Positions 1 through 10,040 of a stretch of DNA of 64,000 nt are shown piece after piece. Below the pieces are notes generated by a model. It did not search any database. It was not told the DNA's origin and saw only the letters and a list, made by a program, of their open reading frames with translations. A program made the position numbers and the translations under genes. This DNA is from Lonicera japonica (taxonomy: Eukaryota > Streptophyta > Magnoliopsida > Dipsacales > Caprifoliaceae). The stretch lies in assembly GCA_021464415.1 (NCBI GenBank), contig CM038467.1:19511511-19575510 (forward strand). The letters run 5' to 3'. How positions within the stretch are numbered: the stretch's first letter is position 1; each line of letters starts with the position of its first letter.

Positions 1-2341
1 AGGGTCCAGCTTGTTGACGTTTTATGCCACCTGTCCCTAAAAGCATACCTCAAATCAGAATTTGAGGACCCATTGGTGGTGTGTTTTTTGCAAGCATACT
101 GTTATACATGTGCTTGGAAAAACATGTTCTGATATGCATAAGAACATGAGTCTTTCTGTATTTTCTCTATATGGTTCCTTTTTCTTTAAACAAATATTTT
201 CTTTATGACCCCCTGTTCATGAAACTTCAGAATCATGTTGCGAAATACAGATGTGTATATATATACCTGGATCATCTCTGCTGGACTCTGGCAGATGGAG
301 GTTGAGGGGAGAACTGTTGCACTTTGCTGGTCTGCCACGTTTGCCTTTTCCATTTGAGGCTTCGGCTTCGGCTTCGGCTTCGGGTTGCTTTCCATCAGCT
401 GTCCCATCTAAAACGTAGTTTAAATCTGAATGTAAGGTTTCAATAATTGTATGGATTCTTTGATGTCAGGAGATAATAAATAAAATATTGGCATTCTCTG
501 CATGTGCTCACGTAAGTGGAGAATCAGTACATAAAGTATCACATGCTTGGAATCATACACGTGCATTATAGGAAAGCCAATATTTATACATCATGCTCAT
601 TATGTATGCCTTGCCTAATTCTTAGTCTTTGTTCGTATGTTCATAATATCTAATGCATATATACACACACGCCCACACATATATATACCTGTACTGCTGA
701 CTCTTGACTGCTGTTCTTTCGGGGAATGATCGATACTACCTTTTCTTGGTCTGCCCGCTTGTTTCTTTGTCACCCCAGAAGAGGTGACCTCTAACTGTTT
801 CGAGGTATTGATTCTCTCCAATCCACACTTATCGAAAACTTGAACATTAAAGCACAAATTTCCTTCATACGTGAAGAGTAAACAGTTGGCTTTCCCTATA
901 GAGTTGTCTCTTATGAATTCCTTCAAGCCCTCTTGTAGAATTGTGCTGTTTTCCTTCTGAGCTAATTTTACTCTCCAGTGACCACCAGAAGGACCCTTTA
1001 GAGTGACTGAATCCGATTCATCTTTCTTTATATGTCTCACAAAGTGTGAAGGAATTCGCTACACGTTATTGAAAATAATAAAATGAAAAAAAGGTAGAAA
1101 AGAAAGTGATAAAGAGAGGTGGCCATGCATTAACAAAGATCTTTATAAATGAAAACAATTGAGATATAATTTAAAAAGGAAGGATTTGACTTAGAGGTGC
1201 TATTAGTGAATTAAATTAACAAATCAAGTTTATATAAATTTCGTTGGATACAAGTTTGCAAAATGATTCCAGCTTTTCTAGAGTAATGAGTAGAGTTAAC
1301 AAATCTAGACCATTGGATTTAAGTTAGACTGTGTAGATTCTGAGTCCTTGATGGAGGAACTCCCTCTAGCAGCAAATCATTTAAGTAGAAAGGCACCGGT
1401 CAAAATCTTAGGATTGCTAACTCTACTCTAGAGTGATTTTCGACACTCCACGGGACCTGCATCCTAAATATTATGAGAACTTAGGAAAAGAGTAGATTGA
1501 TTTGGTGAGATGTTCTCCATTGTTTCCTTATTTTTCATTGAAATTATTTTTATCCGCCAGCCACAGAATTATATCCCATGGAAAACCCAATTATTTAAAA
1601 CATCTCACCAAATCAGTAATGTCATTTTCGTAAACATTAGTTGTTGCTTCAACCATTTTTCAACTTTGCTATCAAAGGCACCCTTATTAGTGTTTAAGGT
1701 ACATGACCTTTCTTCCCCCTTTTGACGATAGGGTTAGATGATCTCAAGGGGCCCTAACCTTTAGATCTATAGGGATCTTAACAGCATATCATTTGAATCA
1801 TCACAAAGAGTTGATATGAATTTTCAAAATCCCTTAAAATTCACTACTTATCTGTTTTCTTTCACTAGAAGAGAAAAAAAAAATAGGAAGCTGAGCTTCA
1901 TTGATGATATGATTCTGGCTAAGAACCCTATTTGACAGATATGTTATTTCAAATATAAATTTCTTAAAGATCAACCTTTGACAGTAAAACATCAACAACA
2001 GGAAGGGTTAAAAATCAGATCAACTAGTATATAAAAGAATCCATGTCCATAAAATCAACAGATAAATCAAAAAAGATCTTAATTTAGATCTTATTAGGAT
2101 GTAATATCTTCAGTGAAAGTAAGCTAGATCTGATAAATCAAAAGCTCAGAAAACATAACCAATCATCTCAAAATGTGCATGCAGCTAGCTATTTATATAG
2201 TTCAAAAATGTAAATCAAAGTTACCAATTCCTCAGTGTTGAGACCAGAAACAATAATCTTGTAAAAGGAAGGCCCTTCATCCCTAAACACACTCAACTTA
2301 TCAGTTTCAACTCCCTCTCTTTCGACAATTACTTCAGCCAT
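1..2341 (-). CDS. B3 domain / AT-hook protein, gene 1 (3' part outside window)
   Basis: Putative nuclear DNA-binding protein. Exons read on the minus strand are 2225-2341 (ATG at 2341, 39 codons), 689-1058, 267-407, and one starting at 36 that leaves the window. Junctions are GT-AG and frame is kept (phase 0, then phase 1, phase 1). Exons 1-2 make one REM-type B3 domain: KLSVFRDEGPSFYKII, RIPSHFVRHIKK, a WRVKL strand and LLFTYEGNLCFNVQVF. Exon 2 ends with an AT-hook (AGRPRKGS). Exon 3 carries a second (KGKRGRPAK) after a Glu-Ala repeat encoded by GAAGCC units. Exon 4 begins like exon 5 of the paralogue near 18.4 kb. B3 and AT-hooks both bind DNA, the AT-hook in the AT minor groove; the targets are unknown. 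Intron 1 is 1166 bp against 124 bp in the paralogue. No disabling change is visible in the part present. Confidence 0.85.
1498..1615. repeat. 17-bp inverted repeat, small hairpin element
   Basis: TGATTTGGTGAGATGTT at 1498-1514 is repeated as its perfect reverse complement at 1599-1615, inside intron 1 of gene 1. The paralogue's intron 1 lacks this segment. It may be the terminal repeat of a tiny MITE; no target duplication was recognised. Confidence 0.5.
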
Positions 2342-2387
2342 TGTTTTTGGGTGAGTTTTGTAGAGTTCTGGAAGTATAGAAACAAAT

Positions 2388-2407
2388 CACACACACACAC
2401 ACACACA
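2388..2407. repeat. (CA)10 microsatellite
   Basis: Ten CA units lie about 45 bp upstream of the gene 1 start codon, in its 5' UTR or promoter. They are followed by short AT runs and, near 2550-2575, by GTAT repeats. They are absent from the matching position of the paralogue. Confidence 0.85.
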
Positions 2408-2684
2408 TATATAGGCACATTATAGAGTACCAATTAAGAGTGCACGGGAATGTGAGTTTTGTTTTGATGTGAATTTTATCTGAGTCAGAATAATTTTGGA
2501 GAAAGATTCAAACTCATTAATATTATGCTATATATGTATATATATAGTCGTATGTATGTATGTATGTAAGTATGTTTGTTGGATTAGTTTAATTTGCATG
2601 AAACGGAAATGTTCCTAGTGTGCAGAAGGTGACAACTCAGTTTTAGTGACTTTAAAAGATGACCCCGCTTGCTTTGTCTTCAAG

Positions 2685-3362
2685 GAGAAAATATTCAATA
2701 CAACGGTTACAATGACACATGTTATCACTTAGCAACTATGAAGCACAGACACTCTCTTGGAGGCCATGTGTCGCGCCCAACACTTGTCAGACACTCCGAC
2801 ACTCTGCGATACTCTCTCTGACACTTGAATTTAATTATAGTCTCTAAAACTTGATAATTGATTTAGATGGCTACTACTCCTACTGTTTCTTCATTGCAAT
2901 ATCAATTGAGGATGAGGCAACTAAGCCACTTTTTATATTCTCCTTTTGTTTTCTATCATCCTATGGAACAATTTAGTCTATATATGCTTTTTGATGCTTT
3001 AATTATGGAACAATTTAGTGATCATGTTTTGAGTATTTGGGTTATTAATGCAATCTAGTTTCATTTTATTGAATTCTTAAATATTTACAATGTTTATTGC
3101 ATATATGATTAATTAATTAATTAAATAAGAGCGTGTTCCCCCCACGTGTCGTGTCCTACATTTTGGAAAAATTTCATGTCACGTGTTGCGTGTCATGTCG
3201 AAACACGTGTCGCGTGTCGAGTCTATGCTTCATAGCTTACCAATCAAATTGCAGGAAAGTGTGCATTTCTCTTTCCTCAATTACATGTTTTTTTGATTTT
3301 TCTGCAATTTGATTGGGTAAGTGATAATGTGTCGTTGTAACTGTTGTATTGAATATTTTCTC
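2685..3362. mobile_element. Outer MITE with long TIRs in gene 1 promoter (interrupted)
   Basis: The left arm starting GAGAAAATATTCAATACAAC (2685) returns as its inverted copy ending at 3362, and the match runs inward about 50 bp with few mismatches (through the CACTTA..CAATCAAATTGCAG segment). Flanks resemble each other (TTCAAGGAG on the left, TTAAGGAG on the right), suggesting an old target duplication of 8-10 bp. The matching promoter of the paralogue (about 25.17 kb) lacks the insert, which supports a transposon. It contains a second element at 2736-3235. Confidence 0.6.
2736..3235. mobile_element. hAT-like non-autonomous element nested in the outer MITE
   Basis: Ends are CTATGAAGCACAGACAC on the left and, inverted, CTATGAAGCATAGACTC on the right (15 of 17 match). 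Flanks CTTAGCAA (2728-2735) and CTTACCAA (3236-3243) form an 8-bp target duplication with one mismatch, the length typical of hAT elements. Ends are rich in GTGTCGCG/CACGTGTCG words. No transposase is present. The target lies within the left arm of the outer MITE, so this insertion is the younger one. Confidence 0.6.
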
Positions 3363-3725
3363 ATCCTTAAGGAGTGACCACCAGAAAATACCAAATTCTC
3401 ACTATGTCGCTTTGGTCTTTGTATTATTTCGGCAATCTTATTTTTTCGCCCACTTTTTGGTAAGTAATTTACTGACCCTTCTTTTTTCTTTAAACTTTAT
3501 TGCATATAAAATTTCCCTCATTTTTTTTAATTATATTTGTAGTATTGTATATTAAGAAAATATTAAATGCAACTGATATAGTAATGCTTTTAATTTTTTT
3601 TGCCTTTATTGTCAATTGGCATTTATTATTACACAAGGAACGCTCCCCTGATAGTTCCACTTTCCTTTTCAGGGTGTTTTAAATTAATACTCCATTTTTT
3701 TCTGGGACATAATCAACATACCAAA
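3363..3725. promoter_or_regulatory. Distal upstream region of gene 1, homologous to that of the paralogue
   Basis: Sequence from about GGAGTGACCACCAG onward matches the region upstream of the second B3 gene (about 25175-25680) in the same order: a GGTCTTTGTATTATTT segment, a CAATCTTATTTTTT segment, a TTTGGTAAG block, and a final TTTTTTCTGGGACATAAT block. The tandem duplication therefore included at least 0.4 kb of upstream DNA. No promoter motif can be assigned with confidence. Confidence 0.5.
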
Positions 3726-3823
3726 TCTGAAGTGGGATGGGCACTTTACCTCTCACTTAGGAGGTTGTGGCCGGGTTCCATCCTTTCTTAAAGTAAGGCA
3801 CAAAGAATTCAAGCAAGCACCCT

Positions 3824-4023
3824 AAAATTCTGGTTCAAACTCTTCGCTACTGGGTAAAAGATGCCCCCTCTTTGCATTTATTACGATTCTTTCTCCACGA
3901 GTATCCTAATTTGACTAGTCTTATTATTCCAAAGAAAACCGGTTCTTCTTTTTCAAAACGAAATCAAAGATTATTTTTCTTCCTATATAATTCTCATGTA
4001 TGTGAATACGAATTCATCTTCGT
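3824..4023 (+). pseudogene. matK: Nuclear plastid DNA: matK fragment, first part
   Basis: Translation gives maturase K motifs in order: [27 protein letters not shown], then [14 protein letters not shown]. matK is normally plastid-encoded and helps splice group II introns. Here a short internal segment lies in nuclear sequence, without a start, and is cut at 4023 by a LINE; the next matK codons resume at 9772. It is a nuclear plastid insertion (NUPT), not a working gene. The reading frame is still open over this part, so transfer or selection loss was not ancient. The left boundary near 3824 is approximate. Confidence 0.88.
4010..4023. repeat. LINE 1 target site duplication, left copy
   Basis: GAATTCATCTTCGT, identical to 9758-9771, lies directly before the LINE. 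Both copies belong to the interrupted matK codons, which proves the duplication arose from one matK site. Confidence 0.9.
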
Positions 4024-4125
4024 TGATAAGAAACTAATTCAAGATTCATTCGGGGTTTTCAATAAATGCTCTCAGCCATGATAGGGTTTTTTAGCTAACT
4101 TGAGCCTTTTTCCTTTTTTCGAGCT

Positions 4126-5466
4126 ATGGATCCATCGTCGGCGGCTTTTCTGCCACCCTCTTTCACCAAATCTTTTGCAAATGTTCTCAGTAATAATCGA
4201 TCGGCAGCTATTGCTGTCAAAATGCCGAGCACTCACCGTGGTGAGCCAGGGATGTTCTTTAGTGAAGAAGATTGTCAACTTTGCTTCCCCTTTCAAATTT
4301 GCTCTGGTAGGTAAATTTTCACACGGTATGCCTCCATTGCCTGAGATTAAAGCGGTGTTGGAGAAGTTAGGACAGAAATCAGCGTTTACTGTTGGTTTGT
4401 TAGATGGAAAACATGTGTTGCTTTGATTTAATCATGAGGAAAACTATCACCGAGTGTGGTTTATAGAACAATGGTATCTCAATAAGTATCCGATGCAAAT
4501 CTTCAATGGACTCTAGAGTTTGGTGTTGATGTTGAAACATCGATTGCTCCTGTTTGGGTAAACTTTCCTTACTTGCCAATTCACTTTTTTCAGAAGGAGA
4601 GCTTGCTTTTTATTACAAGTGCTCTAGGAGCCCAATGCAAATGGATACTGCTATAGCAAATCTAACTCGACCTAGCTAGGGTTTATGAGGAAATAAATAT
4701 TTTAAAAAAGTTATCGACAGGGACATGAATGTGGTGAATGCAAATATGAAGAAAATAAGAAAATTCCTCAAGCTGAGGCAAGACAGGTGCGGTCATATCC
4801 TCAAAATAGGGAATTAATGGAGAAGAAGGATGCTGAGATTAAACCTCTGCCTGCTGTCAATAAACAGGTAGATAGTAATTTGTGTTTTGATCAGATTCGG
4901 ATATTTGATAAATCAGTTGGCACTTCTCAAGGTCCGGTTTCTATTTGACCTAATCAGGGAGAGGAGGAAAAGAGACGAATAATCCGAGAAGGTAAGCAAG
5001 CCATGGAAGTTACTGGTAATAGGATGGGTGAAAATATAACATATGTTGCTAAGGGAGGGATCAAAGTGGCTCTCCAATTGCAAGGGGTGCTCCTTCTTCT
5101 GTTATGGGATGGGAGATTGGCTCCTTTATTGTAAGGGATGCTCTTTCTACTAACACAAGGGAGTTTTGTTTCTAATGTGTGTTTGGAAGATACTAAAATT
5201 CACGATGATTTTGAAACTGAATAGGATATGGGAGATGACAAATCAGTAGCTATGAGTCTATGACTGATATTGTCCCTTATAAAAGTCCAGTACCACCAAG
5301 TATGCAGCATATTGGCCTCTCCCCTAAGGCAACTGAAAACCTTAGGGTGAGCTGTGCTATTTTGAATAGAGAACAACTAAAAGAAGTCCTAAGTAGAGAT
5401 GGTGATATTCTCAACAAAAGGTTTAATGTGATGAAATTAAGTGAGGAATCAGTGGTAGAAGCATAA
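4126..5466 (+). pseudogene. LINE 1 ORF1 (DUF4283-like RNA-binding protein), broken
   Basis: Begins MDPSSAAFLPPSF, then a shifted frame gives ALVGKFSHGMPPLPEI, a GLLDGKHVLL segment, a YHRVW segment and APVWVNFPYLPIHFF, the signature order of the DUF4283 domain of plant LINE ORF1 proteins. Family members probably chaperone element RNA. At least three frame changes and in-frame stops lie between 4290 and 4750. The part after 4750 is lysine-rich and poorly conserved; a final open stretch runs to 5466. Confidence 0.7.
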
Positions 5467-5473
5467 ACTGATA

Positions 5474-8400
5474 ATGGGAAGGTGGCACAGAACCACAAGA
5501 AGAAAGGCAAAAGAAAGAAAGCTACAAAGAAAGGGGAAAGAGTACTCAAGCTTGTCAATAAAAGCATTCTCCTTGATTAATACAATTTTCTTGAATTTGA
5601 GAGGTATTTCTAATACCTCCATAATAAATAGATTGAGACAATTAATTGTTAATAATCAAGTTGTTTTTCTTGCTCGTTGCGAACATATGGTGGATACAAG
5701 GTTACTACTTTTAGACTTCAACTTGGATTTGATTTTGCTTACTGCAGTGTTAGTGGTAAAGATATGGATCTTTTGGAAATATGTTCTGGATTGCTCTATT
5801 GTGAAGAACTCAGATCAATGCCTTTCTATTTCCAGTAAGCATGGGATCTCAAGGAAAAGTTGCTTATTTCTGCTGTTTATGCTACGTGTTCCTAAAGGTG
5901 AAAGAAGTGCTCTATGGGAGGAGAAGGTGAACTTGTACGCTACTAGTGATCCTTGGTTAATTGGTGGAGATTTTAATATTGTTAGGAAGCTACTAAAAGG
6001 CTAGGGGAAATAGTATTGACTTTCGGGCAGCTAGTGATCTTAATGATACCATTTCTAAATGTGGTCTTGTGGAATTTAATACGATGGAGAGCAAGTTTAC
6101 ATGGCAGAAGTCTTAACGGCAAATGTGGCAGAAGCTGGATCGGTGTTTATGTTATTTTAAATGGAAGACTGTATTCTCAGATTGTATTATCCATCATCTT
6201 AGTAGGGAAAATTTAGACCATGCCCCGTTTTTAGGGAAATTTAATATTGAACAAGGAGATCATAGAAGCTGTTTTAAATTCCAGAATATATGCTGCAGTC
6301 ATCGTCAATTTTCTGAAGTGTTGAAGCAGAATTAGAAGGTCCCAATTCAAGGGTATGCTCTACATGTGTTTGCTGCTAAACTTAAACGGTTGATAGTTGC
6401 TCTTATTGCTTGGAATAAAGAGAGATTTGGTAATGTGTTCTACAAGGTGGTGAATGCTGAAATCTACTTAGTGAAGCTGAGAGGAGTGTTGAAACTGATC
6501 AGCCTTCGCCAGCTTTAGAATGCCTTCACAATGCTAAGATTACTTTAAATCAAGCTCTTAACTATGAGGAACAATTTTGGAGACAAAGAGCCACGGTAAA
6601 GTGGTTGAAGGAGAGAGATAAAAGCACTAAATTATTTCATGCTATGGCTATGGTTAAAAGGAATAGGAGCAAAATATTCGGCATTAAAGACATGAATGGG
6701 AATTGGGTGTTAGAGCAAAATGAGATTGCTGCTGCAGGTGTGGAATTCTTTAGAGCCCAATTTTCTGTGGATCAACAGAACTTTGATTTTTTTTTGATTT
6801 TTTTTTTATTCAGGAGTTAATACCTGATATGATTACTGAAGCTTGGAATAATGTTGTTATTGGAGTTCCAAGGGAGAATGAAAATAGAGAAGCAATCTTT
6901 AGTATGAATGTGATGGTGCAGCTGGGACAAATGGTTTCAATGGGCATTTTTATAGGCATTGCTGGGACATTATAGAGGGGATGTTATTTCGCTGATGCAT
7001 AGTTTCTTTCAGGGACAGATTCTTCCCAAATCATAGTCTAGCACCTTGATTGTCACCATTCCCAAAGTGGAGAATCATTCTTCTTTTGGGGATATGTGAC
7101 AAATAAGCCTCTGTAAATTTAATGCTAAAATAATCTTTATAATTGTTGCTGAAAGGATGGCTTTCATATTGCCTATGATCACTTCTCCAGAACATAGCGG
7201 TTTTGCAAAGGAAGGAGCATCACTGATAATGTTTTGCTCGCTCAAGAAATGATACTGAAACTGGACGCTAAAGCTCAAGGTAATAATGTCATTTTAAAGT
7301 TAGATATGGCCAAAGCTTATGATAGAATTTCTTGCCTTATTTTTTTTTTGAATGTTCTTAGGAAATTTGGCTTTTGTGAAATATTCATTGATTTAATATG
7401 GAGACTACTTTCTAAGAATTGGAATTCTTTGGTGGTCAACGGGAATGTGGAGGGTTTCTTCACTTCCTCTAGGGGGTAAAGCAAGGAGACCCTCTATCCC
7501 CTTGCCTCTTTATTGTGGCAGCGGAAATTTTAAGTAGAGTAATTCGGGCTTTAGTTGCTGGCAAGAAAGTGCTACCTTTCTCCAAACTGAATCACTGCCC
7601 TGTAATACTTCATCTTGCTTATGCTGATGATACGATTATCTTCACCAATGACCCTAAAAACTGTCTTCTACATCTTACGGAATTTCTTGCGAGATACGAG
7701 AAGGAATCTGGCCAATTGATAAATAAAAGCAAAAGCCGCTTTGTGGTAGGGAGTAAAGTTTATGTTGCTAAAAGTAATACTGTGGCTGCCTGCACTAGCT
7801 TTCTGAAAAAAACAATGCCTCTTAAATATCTTATGTGCACCTTATTCATTGAGAGAAAGAAGATTGAGTATTTTATTGATATTCTTCCAAATTTGAGAAA
7901 AATTGGCTGGGTGGAAGTCTAATTGCTCTCCCAAGGAGGTAAGATCATTCTCATTCGTCATGCGCTTCAAAGTCTGCCGTTATTTAATATGGCAGCCTTT
8001 GATCCCCCCCCCCCCCCAACCAAAAAAAAACAAACTGTTTAAGCATAATGGAAGCTATTTGCAGTAATTTTCTTTAGGGTTATGTTGATGATAAACATAA
8101 GTACCATTGGGTTGGATGAAGGAAATGTTGTCCTCTAACTCAGGAATGATGAATTAGCATTTTAAGTTTATTTAATTTGAATAATGCTTTTGCTATGAAA
8201 TTATGTTGGCAATTTCGAACCTTTGATGGGCTCTGGTCTGATTTCATGGCAAGGAAATATGTTGATAAACTGCATCATGCAGATGGGGTTTACAAGATTG
8301 GTTGCTCCTCCACTTGGCAAAGAATGATTTGGGTCAATGATAGTACTGAAAGTCATATGAAATAGATTGTGGATAAGGGAAATTTCAATTTTTGGAAGGA

Positions 8401-9620
8401 ACATCGGGTTCTTGATGGTAAGTTAGAGGAGTATATTACTTATCCCTTTGAATTGGCTGAATTATCTGTTTCTGAAGCAGCTGTAGATAACATGTGGGAA
8501 TTAGTTGCAAATAATCAAATTAGCTTGCAAATGATGAATAGCATAAAGCATCAACTTCTGAATGTTAGCAGTAGTATGGTGGACAGATGTGATTGGACTC
8601 CTGCTATGAATGGTTCATTTGCTATTAAAACTGCTTGGGACATCAAACGGAATAAATGTAATACCCTCGGCCTGGGGAAAATGATGTGGCACTCCTTGGT
8701 TCCGTTGAAATGGTCCTTTCTCACATGGTAAGCTATAAAATAAGGATTCTGATTGATGATTGCATTTAGTAAAAAGGCATTAGCCTGGCTTCTAAGTGGT
8801 GTTGTTGCGCTATTCCTAGTTCTGAAACTATTAATCATGTTTTTTGAACTAGTGAAGTTACTAAAATAGTGTGGGATGATATGGAGCATAGAATGCAGAT
8901 TCACAGTGGTGCTAATAGCATGCAATTAAAACTAAATGATTGGTGGATATCACAAAGTAATTCCCCTTGTCACAGAGCTTTGCTTTCTTTAATTCCCATT
9001 TATATCTGTTGGGAGTTGTGGATCAATAGGAACAAGAGTAGGTTTGAGAACAAAAGACTGCATTCACATTGTGTCTAATGTTGACATGAATGTTAGATAA
9101 GTCATTGGGGTCTATAATTTGCTGCAGAAGAGAAACAATAAAGATGATAAGCCGCTGGGGAATCTCAATTGTTCTAAACCCCCCCCCCCCGAAAAAAAAA
9201 ATCCTTAGGAGGGGTGATTTCATCATTACCAGATGTTTTCCTCCTAAACAAGTTAGGTATAAATTAAATATGAATGGGTGCTTTAGAGGAAATCCAGGTT
9301 TGGGAGGAGGAGGGAGTATCTTAAGGGATGATAAAGGGCAGGTTCTTTGGGCACAAGCTGATGCTTATAGTGAGGTATCTAACATGGTGGCTGAAACAGA
9401 AGCCTCGTTGTAGGGATTTCAACTGTGCTCGAGTTGAGGCATTTTTCGGGTAAAGTTGGAGATGGACTCCATGGTTTTGCTTCAGATTATATAGAAGGAG
9501 GTGCAGGTTCCCTGGCCTATTGCACATGATGCGAGAAATTTTTTCACATTGGTGCAGTCAATGGAGATTTGTGCTTCTCTCACATGCAAACATGTAACTT
9601 TTATAGTGAGACCTTACCTA
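5474..9620 (+). pseudogene. LINE 1 ORF2 (endonuclease, reverse transcriptase, RNase H), broken
   Basis: Relics in order: endonuclease start FLNLRGISN near 5590 and its GGDFNIV motif near 5960; ERDKSTKLFHAMA near 6610, which precedes RT in plant LINEs; LDMAKAYDRISC near 7300; the RT catalytic LAYADDTIIF with YADD at 7620-7631; a post-RT MNNAFAMKLCWQF segment near 8177; RNase H starting YKLNMNGCFRGNPG near 9255, with the first catalytic Asp replaced by Asn. The enzyme would nick target DNA and copy the element RNA in place. Frameshifts and stops occur throughout, so no protein is expected. Confidence 0.8.
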
Positions 9621-9757
9621 GGAAACTGAGAGAGATTGTTCAATTAGATAGAAGTGGATTGCATAATCTGAGTATTAAAATATTATAAAATATCCCTTTA
9701 TTAAAAATATTTTAGGGGCAATGCCCTTTCTTTGGTGTTAAAATAAAAAAGAAAAAA

Positions 9758-9771
9758 GAATTCATCTTCGT
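9758..9771. repeat. LINE 1 target site duplication, right copy
   Basis: GAATTCATCTTCGT follows the A-rich tail of the LINE and leads directly into the rest of matK. Confidence 0.9.
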
Positions 9772-10040
9772 CTTTCTCCGTAACCAATCTTCTCATTTAC
9801 GATCAACATCTTCTGGAGCCCTTCTTGAACGAATCTATTTTTATGAAAAAATAGAACATCTTGTAGAAGTCTTTGCTAAGGATTTTCAAGCCAATCTATG
9901 GTTGTTCAAGGATCCTTTCATGCATTATGTTAGGTATCAAGGAAAGTCAATTTTCGCTTCAAAGGGGACCTTTCTTTTGATGAATAATTATTCAATATCA
10001 CTTTTTGCGTTTTTTGGCAATGTCATTTGTACCGGTGGCT
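9758..10040 (+). pseudogene. matK: Nuclear plastid DNA: matK fragment, second part
   Basis: Continues matK from the point where the LINE entered: [38 protein letters not shown], then [18 protein letters not shown] and LLMN, followed by damaged sequence with a TTTTGGCAATGTCATTTGTA segment that fits the WQCHFY motif. Beyond about 10030 the similarity stops. Together with 3824-4023 this makes about 0.45 kb of matK. Plastid origin is clear from several long exact motifs; the right boundary is approximate. Confidence 0.88.

Larger units (their letters stand above)
4024..9757 (+). mobile_element. L1-type LINE with RNase H, about 5.7 kb, decayed, in matK
   Basis: Non-LTR retrotransposon bounded by a 14-bp perfect target duplication and ending in an A-rich tail (9740-9757). 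Order of parts: ORF1 with a DUF4283-like region (about 4126-5470), apurinic-type endonuclease (about 5560-6340), reverse transcriptase (about 6600-8000), a cysteine motif (about 8790-8850) and RNase H (about 9230-9600). Many stops and frameshifts show it is dead. Two long C runs (8004-8017 and 9179-9190), each followed by A runs, lie in former coding sequence. The start at 4024 is fixed by the target duplication, so the copy looks full length at its 5' end. Confidence 0.88.

Noticed and set aside
186..407. 73-codon frame with a KPKPKPKP repeat
   Set aside because: Wrong frame of gene 1 exon 3; the spliced phase gives Glu-Ala repeats and an AT-hook.
2867..3058. 63-codon open frame starting MATTPTVSSLQY
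   Set aside because: Lies within a non-autonomous hAT-like element, with no domain or splice support.
3824..10040. A functional matK gene or plastid contig
   Set aside because: Only an internal part is present, split by a LINE and surrounded by nuclear transposons and genes.
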